From positions 1-54,115 of the forward strand of contig JAGXIE010000068.1 in the NCBI GenBank assembly GCA_024635765.1: a DNA stretch of 54,115 nucleotides, given 5' to 3'. This document shows, in pieces, positions 47,353-54,115 of the stretch. The notes under the pieces were generated by a model. That model had not been told where the DNA came from. It saw only the letters and a program-made list of their open reading frames with translations, and ran no database searches. Every line of letters begins with the position of its first letter. Position 1 is the first letter of the stretch. The position numbers were made by a program, and so were the translations under genes. Origin of the DNA: Flavobacteriaceae bacterium (GTDB taxonomy: Bacteria > Bacteroidota > Bacteroidia > Flavobacteriales > Flavobacteriaceae).

Positions 47353-47565
47353 AGTTGCATTATAAATTTCCTTTTTTCTAAATTTGCTGAAAAGTTAGCT
47401 CAATCCCTTCGGTGTACAATCTTGTCATCGCTGCAGCGTATCAACGTTAAATTGTTGCAGCGGTTAAATGATGAGATAACGCGATTAAATATTTTTTAGG
47501 TATATATGCAATTGAAGGATTTGACACAAACTATTAAACTGTTATAAAATTAAACAATTTTAAAA
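47353..47565. other. Intergenic region with inverted repeats before yebC
   Basis: About 210 bases without a gene. CGCTGCA and TGCAGCG form a 7-bp inverted repeat across about 20 bases (roughly 47430-47463), with CAAC/GTTG inside; the first arm is also part of the palindrome CGCTGCAGCG. This could be a stem-loop in the yebC 5' region. I see no clean promoter box. Confidence 0.3.
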
Positions 47566-48288
47566 ATGGGAAGAGCTTTTGAATTTAGAAAGGCACGTAA
47601 AATGAAACGTTGGTCAGCGATGAGTAAAGCCTTTACACGTATAGGTAAAGACATCGTAATGGCAGTGAAAGAAGGTGGTCCAGAACCAGACAGTAACGCT
47701 CGATTGAGAGCAGTCATTCAAAATGCAAAGGCTGTGAACATGCCTAAAGATAATGTGGAGCGCGCTATTAAACGTGCTTCTGACAAAAGTCTTGGGGATT
47801 TTAAAGAAGTTCTTTTTGAGGGCTATGCACCTCATGGGATAGCGATTTTAGTGGAGACTGCTACCGATAACAACACACGAACAGTCGCCAATATTCGTAG
47901 TTATTTTAATAAATGCGATGGAAGTTTGGGCACTTCAGGATCGGTGGTGTTTATGTTTGATCATACCTGTAATTTCCGTATTCCAGCGGAAGGAATTGAT
48001 TCTGAAGAATTAGAATTAGAGATGATTGATTTCGGTGTTGAGGAAGTATTTGTGGATGATGATGGCATTTTAATATATGCCCCTTTTGAGAGCTTTGGTG
48101 CCATCCAGACTGAATTAGAGGCTCGTGGGCTTGATATTTTGTCTTCTGGGTTTGAAAGAATACCGCAAGTGACGAAAGCTTTGACGCCTGAACAAGCTGC
48201 AGATGTTGAAAAGCTCCTTGAGAAGATTGAGGAGGATGATGACGTACAGAATGTTTACCACACCATGGAAGAAACTTCGGAAGAGTAA
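47566..48288 (+). CDS. yebC: YebC/PmpR family transcriptional regulator
   Basis: A 240-residue YebC-family protein. The N-terminal MGRAFEFRKARKMKRW is typical, KDNVERAIKRASDK and VEDATDNNTRTVANIR-like segments (TATDNNTRTVANIRSYFNK) follow, and the acidic third domain ends EDDDVQNVYHTME. Family members act as DNA-binding regulators; some also relieve ribosome stalling at polyproline. It stands alone, ending at a strong terminator. Confidence 0.93.
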   Translation: MGRAFEFRKARKMKRWSAMSKAFTRIGKDIVMAVKEGGPEPDSNARLRAVIQNAKAVNMPKDNVERAIKRASDKSLGDFKEVLFEGYAPHGIAILVETATDNNTRTVANIRSYFNKCDGSLGTSGSVVFMFDHTCNFRIPAEGIDSEELELEMIDFGVEEVFVDDDGILIYAPFESFGAIQTELEARGLDILSSGFERIPQVTKALTPEQAADVEKLLEKIEEDDDVQNVYHTMEETSEE

Positions 48289-48315
48289 TACCTTGTTACC
48301 TGCATTTTATTGAAT

Positions 48316-48346
48316 GAGAACCTGATGGGTTCTCTTTTTTTTTTTT
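48316..48346 (+). terminator. Terminator after yebC
   Basis: GAGAACC-tgatg-GGTTCTC followed by a run of twelve T. Confidence 0.85.
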
Positions 48347-48441
48347 GATTATTGTTTTGAAGCCATTGCATCTGAAAGGCTAAAGAGTAAACTTAATTTT
48401 GTGGGAATGTTAAGGAAGCTTACATTAACAGAGCAAGCCAA

Positions 48442-51400
48442 TTATGCGGTTGCCGATTCACTTTCTCGTTTTACCGATCGACGCTCTGTAATATATAGTC
48501 GCACATCCTCTAAAGTCAGATATAAACAAGGGACAATTACCAGAATAATAGAGGTTGCAAAAATGATTCCGAAGCCTAGCGAAATTGCCATAGGAATCAA
48601 ATAGAACGCCTGGCTCGAAGTTTCCAGTATTATAGGAGTCAATCCGCCAAAGGTTGTCAAAGTTGTGAGCATTATAGGTCTAAACCTTCTTAAGCCAGCC
48701 TCGTGAATAGCTTCATAAATTGATACCTCCTTTCGTTTTTTATTGGCATAATCAATCATAATTAAGGAGTCATTTACCACAACACCAGATAAAGCAATGA
48801 CACCCATTAAACTCACCAGTGACAAATCATAGCCTAAAAGAATGTGGCCTAGTACTGCTCCCACAATACCAAAAGGTATAGCGGTCATAACAATTATAGG
48901 CTGAAAATAATTTGAAAAAGCCATTGCCAATAAGGCATAGATCAATAACATCGCCATACTAAAATTGCCCCACAACGATTGTGCAGATTCTCGCATGTCC
49001 GCCTGTCCGCCTTCGAAAGTCCATGTAATTCCGGGATAATCTGCGCGTAATTTTGGCAACTCTTCTTCCTTAACTTTTGCAAGCACACGACCCACAGCAT
49101 TTGCAGGTTCTACATCAAATCCTACATTTACAACACGTCGGCCATCTCTGCGGTTAATACTGGTAAAAGCTTCACGCTGGTTGACCTCTACCACATCCAA
49201 AAGCGGCACTTCAACTCCAGTAGGAGTTCTGACTATAAAATTTTCAAGATTTTGAAGGTCCCTTCGTTCTTCTAAAGGTAATTTTACCCGTACTTCAATC
49301 TCATTGGTTCCTCGCAACTGTCGTAAGGCAAGAGCGCCAAAAAACGCATCACGTACCTGTTGGCCTACCTCATTCGAGGTTAATCCCAGATTACGCCCTT
49401 CTGGTAAAATATTGAAATCATATTGCAGTTTTCCTTTGTCGTAATTATCGCTCACATCCCTCGAATTTTCCAAAGCTTTCATTCGACCATAAAAGTCCAT
49501 GCTCGCGCGCTCTAACATCTCAAGATCTGAATGGCTTAAATCGATACTTATATCTTGTTGATAGCTTCCAGGACCTCGCTCTGCCTCAAATGTAATTTGA
49601 TCTACCCCTTTAATATCCCCTATATTATCTCGCCAAAGCGCAATGACTTCTGCCGCACTCATATCTCGCTCATCAGGTGGTAATAAGACAATTTCGACAT
49701 CAATAAAATTTTGACCACGTATGTTGGTTTTTATACCTTCTGCAATTTCGTAGAGATTATGCTCCTCAAACATACGTTGTGTCGCCGCCGTGATTTCTTC
49801 AGCAACTTCTTCCGCCTGCAAACGGGTTGTTCCTACAGGTAAGCGTACACCTGCCTCTATTTCTTCTGCAGCCACTTGAGGCATTAGAATCATCCCCATA
49901 TGATCACTATAGGCATATCCTCCCACGATGAGCAATAGTGCAACAGCCAGACTTAAGGTGATATAGCGGTATTTTAAACATCGGTCGAGAAAAGGACGGT
50001 AATAAGTTTGAATGACATGATCAAAACCTTTCGCAAAATATTGCTGATAACTTTCTAACTTTAGGATCCATTTCTTCTTCTTTTTAGTGGAAAGATTTGC
50101 TAAATGGGATGGAAGAATAAATAATGCTTCAAACAAACTCACAGCAAGAATAACAATGACCACAGCCGGAAGCGGTAACCAAAATTTCCCTGTTTCTCCA
50201 GGGATAAATAGCAAAGGAAAAAACGCAATTATTGTTGTGAGAATGCTGAAAATTACCGGTTTAGAGACATCCTTTGTGCCTTCTATAGCAGCCTGCATAT
50301 AGCTCATTCCTTGTTGGCGTTTTTCATAAATATTTTCTCCAACAACTATGGCATCATCCACCACAATTCCTAAAACCACAAGAAAGCCAAACATCGAAAT
50401 CATGTTGATACTAACTCCAATTATTGGTAATAAAATCATGCCTCCGATAAATGAAATTGCCATTCCTATCATCACCCAGAATGCCAACCGGTATTCTAAA
50501 AATAAGGTTAGAATGACCAAAACGATGATAATAGCCAAAAAACCATTTTCGGTCAGCAGAGAAAGTCTTTCGCGATAATCTTCTGCTCGGTTACTGTCGA
50601 TTCTAAAATTTACCCCTGGTGGAAGCGGAAATTCTTTCATTATTTGGTCAACAGTTTCAGCAATCACTAATGGTGACTGATCACCTATTCTAAAGATTTC
50701 CAGTTCGACGGAAGGCGTCTGGTTAAATTTTCCATGAAACCCACTTTCTTCAAACGTATCTGTGATTACAGCAAGGTCTCCTAAAGTAACTTTAGCGCCT
50801 GAATCTGCTGTTAGAATTGTAATAGTTTCAAACTCCTTTGCCCACTGTTTGCGTTCTTTCATCCGTAGTAAAATTTCGCCAGAATTCGTTTCTACAGCGC
50901 CGGCAGGAACATCCTGGCTGCTTTGGGCAATGATGTCTGCAACTTGTCCCAGTGTCAATCCATATTCCTGTAATTTGTATCTGGGAATTTCTATACTCGT
51001 TTCATAATCTGGAACTCTTCCTATTTCTACCTGTGTAATATCAGGATTGCTTAAAAGCGTATTTCTCATTTCTTCAGCGAGCTTACGCAATGTCCAGATA
51101 TCAGCATCGCCATAAATGCCGATCTCCATAACGTCTCGTTGACGATCTTGAAGGCTTACTTGAGGTTGTTCAATATCATCAGGAAAGGTATTTATACGAC
51201 TCACGGCTTGATCAATATCCTGAAATGCTTTCATGCGATCTGATCCTGCAACCAATTCTATAGCTACTTGCCCTGAACCTTCGTTAGCGGTTGAAACGAT
51301 TTCTTTAATTCCTTGGATGCCACGTATTGCTTCTTCGACTGGTAATAGAATACCTTGTTCAACTTCTGCCGGTGCCGCTCCAGGATAGCTTACATTTACA

Positions 51401-51570
51401 TTGACAAAATCAAGCTGGAACTGTGGAAACACTTCTTTTTGAATGTTGAACATAGTATAAATACCGCCCCCAATCAACAGAATCATCAGCAAATTAGTAA
51501 TCACAGAATTACGTGCCATATAGGCTATGGCTCCTTCTTTACGTGGTGTATCTTTCTCCTGCTTGGCCAT
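48442..51570 (-). CDS. RND efflux pump inner-membrane permease (HAE1-type)
   Basis: A 1042-residue AcrB-like proton-driven pump. It has the first span (about 20-40), a large periplasmic porter domain, then spans from about 340, with [17 protein letters not shown] (two Asp of the proton relay in TM4), a second large loop, and further spans at about 880-1020 ([14 protein letters not shown]). Length and layout fit HAE1-type exporters. Substrate range is unknown. It is the last gene of a minus-strand operon with its adaptor and outer-membrane protein; the adaptor stop abuts its start. The region looks less AT-rich than the rest of the window. Confidence 0.93.
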   Translation of the reverse strand: MAKQEKDTPRKEGAIAYMARNSVITNLLMILLIGGGIYTMFNIQKEVFPQFQLDFVNVNVSYPGAAPAEVEQGILLPVEEAIRGIQGIKEIVSTANEGSGQVAIELVAGSDRMKAFQDIDQAVSRINTFPDDIEQPQVSLQDRQRDVMEIGIYGDADIWTLRKLAEEMRNTLLSNPDITQVEIGRVPDYETSIEIPRYKLQEYGLTLGQVADIIAQSSQDVPAGAVETNSGEILLRMKERKQWAKEFETITILTADSGAKVTLGDLAVITDTFEESGFHGKFNQTPSVELEIFRIGDQSPLVIAETVDQIMKEFPLPPGVNFRIDSNRAEDYRERLSLLTENGFLAIIIVLVILTLFLEYRLAFWVMIGMAISFIGGMILLPIIGVSINMISMFGFLVVLGIVVDDAIVVGENIYEKRQQGMSYMQAAIEGTKDVSKPVIFSILTTIIAFFPLLFIPGETGKFWLPLPAVVIVILAVSLFEALFILPSHLANLSTKKKKKWILKLESYQQYFAKGFDHVIQTYYRPFLDRCLKYRYITLSLAVALLLIVGGYAYSDHMGMILMPQVAAEEIEAGVRLPVGTTRLQAEEVAEEITAATQRMFEEHNLYEIAEGIKTNIRGQNFIDVEIVLLPPDERDMSAAEVIALWRDNIGDIKGVDQITFEAERGPGSYQQDISIDLSHSDLEMLERASMDFYGRMKALENSRDVSDNYDKGKLQYDFNILPEGRNLGLTSNEVGQQVRDAFFGALALRQLRGTNEIEVRVKLPLEERRDLQNLENFIVRTPTGVEVPLLDVVEVNQREAFTSINRRDGRRVVNVGFDVEPANAVGRVLAKVKEEELPKLRADYPGITWTFEGGQADMRESAQSLWGNFSMAMLLIYALLAMAFSNYFQPIIVMTAIPFGIVGAVLGHILLGYDLSLVSLMGVIALSGVVVNDSLIMIDYANKKRKEVSIYEAIHEAGLRRFRPIMLTTLTTFGGLTPIILETSSQAFYLIPMAISLGFGIIFATSIILVIVPCLYLTLEDVRLYITERRSVKRESESATA

Positions 51571-52767
51571 CTATTCTTCCGAATTATTTGATTTGTCTTC
51601 TTTGGGTTTATTGGTGTCTTCTCTTAATGCTACGCCTTCTGCCACGGTACTTAAATTGGTTATTACAATTTTATCACCACCTTCAAGACCTTCTTTCACG
51701 TAGGCATACTCTGAATCTGTGAGTTCTAGCTCAAGTTTACGTATTTCTAGTTTTCCATCCTTCATGACCCATGCAGTGTTATTCGGTCTTATATAATCAC
51801 GGTTGAGCCTTACGACATCATTAACCGGTTTTCCTTCAATGTTGACTTCAACGAAAGAGCCAATCATCAAGTCTGGTTTGTCAGACTCTGTTTGATAATT
51901 TAAAGGATCCGGTATTTTTACTAGTATGCGTGCAAGACGTGTTTGCCCTTCTAATGCACCAATTTGTTTATCTAAAAAGCCAATGCGAGAAGCGTTAGCA
52001 GGCCATGAAGATTTATTACGCAATATAACAGTTGATCCTTGTTTATTTTCGTTGGGAAACGTTAACCAGCGCAATTTTGATACAGGTATAGTTACTTCAA
52101 CCCAGTAACAATCAGTACCCACCAGCCTTCCTAAGTTATCCCCGGGAGCCACCTGCGATCCCACCGTGACATTCTGACTTAAAATATGTGCATCAAAAGG
52201 GGCCCGTATACTAGTGCGACTAAGATTAAGAGCCGCCTGATCTACATTTGCCTGAGCAGATTGAATAGTCGCCTTTACAGCGTTAAGTTGGGGTTGACGC
52301 AACACAAGATTACGTTGATTGTCAGACAAACTATCCATACCTATTAAAGCCAAATCTAGCTCGGCTACCTCCTGTCGACCCATTTCAATATTCAAATTCG
52401 TTTGTTGCTGATTTAAGTTTCCACGTTGCAATTCTAGAGCATTACGATAATCTGCGGGATTTATCTGAAGTAGCAACTCACCTTTTTTAACATAACTCCC
52501 TGGAATAAAATTTGACGAGCGCTTTATCACAGGACCTGAAACCAATGGGCTAATAATAACATCTTCCACTGGAAGTACCGTTCCCGTGGCTTGAATATTG
52601 GGAATATAATTTTTACGTTCTGCTGTCGTTAGGCTTACCAACATCGCACTTTGTTTAACGCTACCCTCGCTTTTTGCAGTAGGCTCTGTGTTAAAAATCA
52701 ATACAACTACCGCTGCTGCGATCAGTAAGATTCCTGCACATATTAAAAGTATTTTTTTTGTACTCAT
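51571..52767 (-). CDS. HlyD/MFP-type periplasmic adaptor of RND pump
   Basis: A 398-residue membrane fusion protein with an N-terminal anchor (ILLICAGILLIAAAVVVLIF, about 6-25), a coiled-coil hairpin at about 110-190 (QLNAVKATIQSAQANVDQAALNLSR), a lipoyl-like barrel (SIRAPFDAHILSQNVTVGSQVAPGD), and a beta-barrel domain with LARILVKIP. It links the pump to the outer-membrane channel. The stop lies next to the permease start. The C-terminal tail is charged (NKPKEDKSNNSEE). Confidence 0.93.
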   Translation of the reverse strand: MSTKKILLICAGILLIAAAVVVLIFNTEPTAKSEGSVKQSAMLVSLTTAERKNYIPNIQATGTVLPVEDVIISPLVSGPVIKRSSNFIPGSYVKKGELLLQINPADYRNALELQRGNLNQQQTNLNIEMGRQEVAELDLALIGMDSLSDNQRNLVLRQPQLNAVKATIQSAQANVDQAALNLSRTSIRAPFDAHILSQNVTVGSQVAPGDNLGRLVGTDCYWVEVTIPVSKLRWLTFPNENKQGSTVILRNKSSWPANASRIGFLDKQIGALEGQTRLARILVKIPDPLNYQTESDKPDLMIGSFVEVNIEGKPVNDVVRLNRDYIRPNNTAWVMKDGKLEIRKLELELTDSEYAYVKEGLEGGDKIVITNLSTVAEGVALREDTNKPKEDKSNNSEE

Positions 52768-52778
52768 AGGTTTTATTA

Positions 52779-54115
52779 TTAATTCCCTTGTTCAGATTCA
52801 CGAGCAGTTTCAAAACTACCCGCTAATGATCTGTATAGACTTATTCTAAATTCTAGCAACTGCTGTTCTGCAGTAATTCTATCACGTTTTAATTGCTGTT
52901 GTTCATTAAGTGCCAACAATACATCGAGATAATCACTTAAGCCGTTTAAAAATTCAAGACGTAATTGCCGATTTGTCTTTTGGGTTAAATCAAGTTGACG
53001 TTCCAAAACCACCAGGCGTTCTTTTTGTTTTTGTTCATTTATTAAGGCATCCTCAACCTCTCTAAATGCCACTAAAACAGTCTGGCCGTAGTCAAATAGG
53101 GCACTTTGTTTAAAAGCATCTGCCTGATCGGCTTCTGCCTGCAAACGACCTCCATAAAATAAGGGTGCCACCAGGTTCCCTGCAATAGAGTATGCCCATT
53201 CCTGAAATAAATTTGTGTAGGTATTCGATCGTGCCTGTGCAGCAATGTTTAGATTAAGTCTGGGATATTTATTTTTGATTGCTACGGCATAATCGCGGTC
53301 GGCAGCCATTACCCGTTCGTAGGCGTTTTGAATATCAGGTCTGCGACGGGTTAATTCAAGGGGAAGTCCTGTTTGGGGGATTTGGTCTAGTTCTGGTAGT
53401 TCAACTTTTGTGATTTTCAGTTCATTTTGCGGCGGATTACCTAATAAAACCGAAAGTTGATTTATGGCAAGTTCTAAATTACGCTCAAATGTGATTTGTA
53501 AGCCACGGGTAGATTCAAGTAATTGTTCTTGTCTCAAGATATCTACAGCTCTCACCTGACCACCGCCAAAACGAGCTCGGATCAACGTCATTATTTTTTC
53601 ATTATTTCCGACCTGTTCTTTTACCAATTCAACTTGCCGCATCGCATTTAGTATTCTAAAATAGGCTAGACTTATTTCTGCGGAAAGGCTCATAGCGGCA
53701 GCTTGATAATCATAAAAACTAGCTTTAGCTCTAAATACTTCCGCTTGCTTGGCAGTACTTAATCTGCCCCAAAGGTCTACTTCATAAGAAGCAGAAAGTC
53801 CAGCCTGTGTATTTTCTCCACCAGCAAAATCTGGTTCTGGTCTGCTAATACCACTCTGCAAAGATGTTTGTATTTGTGGCCAAAGATTAGAACCTTGAAT
53901 ACGCACATTTGCTTTTGCTGCCTCAAACTGTTCCCAGATTGACGCAAGATTTAAATTTTTTGTTAGTGCAGTATCTATGAACCGATTTAATTGTTCGTCT
54001 TCAAAAGCAGTCCACCAGCGTTCTGGTATCACTTGATTTCCGGTATAATTGAAAGTTTCAGGCTCGGGAATGGGTGCTACCACCTCATTCATTTTTGGCG
54101 CACATGTGATAAAGA
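52779..54115 (-). CDS. TolC/NodT-family outer-membrane efflux lipoprotein (cut by window end)
   Basis: The frame is open to the window end, so the start lies outside. Upstream of the first internal Met the residues read FITCAPK, a lipobox with Cys at 54104-54102, so this is an outer-membrane lipoprotein of the NodT type whose signal peptide is cut off. The mature protein (about 441 residues visible) has the duplicated TolC helical repeats, for example ASYEVDLWGRLSTAKQAEV and LFYGGRLQAEADQADAFKQ. It forms the outer-membrane channel of the adaptor and pump downstream on the same strand (11-base gap). Confidence 0.92.
   Translation of the reverse strand, partial: FITCAPKMNEVVAPIPEPETFNYTGNQVIPERWWTAFEDEQLNRFIDTALTKNLNLASIWEQFEAAKANVRIQGSNLWPQIQTSLQSGISRPEPDFAGGENTQAGLSASYEVDLWGRLSTAKQAEVFRAKASFYDYQAAAMSLSAEISLAYFRILNAMRQVELVKEQVGNNEKIMTLIRARFGGGQVRAVDILRQEQLLESTRGLQITFERNLELAINQLSVLLGNPPQNELKITKVELPELDQIPQTGLPLELTRRRPDIQNAYERVMAADRDYAVAIKNKYPRLNLNIAAQARSNTYTNLFQEWAYSIAGNLVAPLFYGGRLQAEADQADAFKQSALFDYGQTVLVAFREVEDALINEQKQKERLVVLERQLDLTQKTNRQLRLEFLNGLSDYLDVLLALNEQQQLKRDRITAEQQLLEFRISLYRSLAGSFETARESEQGN

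Overview
The window is a 54 kb piece of a bacterial chromosome from the Bacteroidetes, most likely a marine or psychrotolerant member of the Flavobacteriaceae. This rests on AT-rich sequence, several exact TAnnTTTG promoter boxes, genes mostly lacking Shine-Dalgarno sites, a gliding-bacterium-type TamB, and a familiar flavobacterial gene order (pfkA-gapA-kinase-mgsA, tsaD/tamB divergent, gyrA-TPR opposite clpC, thrABC). It is almost entirely core housekeeping sequence. I see no CRISPR array, prophage, integrase, insertion sequence or obvious defence system.

Layout. 1-3620: the 3' end of GMP reductase faces a minus-strand central-carbon block (6-phosphofructokinase, GAPDH, a BadF-type sugar kinase, methylglyoxal synthase), with a strong terminator after gapA. 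3756-14656: TamB diverges from tsaD, which is followed by a PpiC isomerase, rsmE, a decayed DUF1223 gene, a DUF4159 protein, an AI-2E transporter and a THUMP-like methyltransferase. 14643-18944: small and accessory genes (an orphan lipoprotein, a 45-aa membrane peptide, a flavin-type oxidase, a divergent phosphatidate phosphatase/diacylglycerol kinase pair, ferritin). 19018-19343: three tRNA genes (Arg-UCU, Pro-UGG, Ser-GCU), none encoding CCA. 19441-30745: a PgpH-like c-di-AMP hydrolase, thiolase, an NlpC/P60 protein, a TPR protein, gyrA, clpC and a small STAS-like protein. 30829-35156: histidine ammonia-lyase, a TlpA-like lipoprotein and the fused NAD(P)HX repair enzyme.

35235-40891 is the threonine operon: a promoter, a 32-codon leader with six consecutive threonine codons, possible alternative hairpins, then fused aspartokinase-homoserine dehydrogenase, homoserine kinase, threonine synthase, an acetyltransferase and a small membrane protein. 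The leader is the most informative regulatory feature in the window. 40923-48288 holds an SDR protein, an SRPBCC protein, a secreted Xaa-Pro peptidase, a short membrane peptide, gcvT, glutaminase, another SDR protein, PhhB and YebC. 48442 to the end is a minus-strand tripartite RND efflux operon (outer-membrane lipoprotein cut by the window edge, membrane fusion protein, pump).

No wholly new system is evident. The observations most worth checking are the threonine leader, the TamB gene lacking a normal start in front of its membrane anchor, the interrupted DUF1223 gene, two unlisted short membrane-peptide genes, and a set of phased 20-bp repeats upstream of the orphan lipoprotein. All functional calls come from reading motifs by eye; no database search was run.
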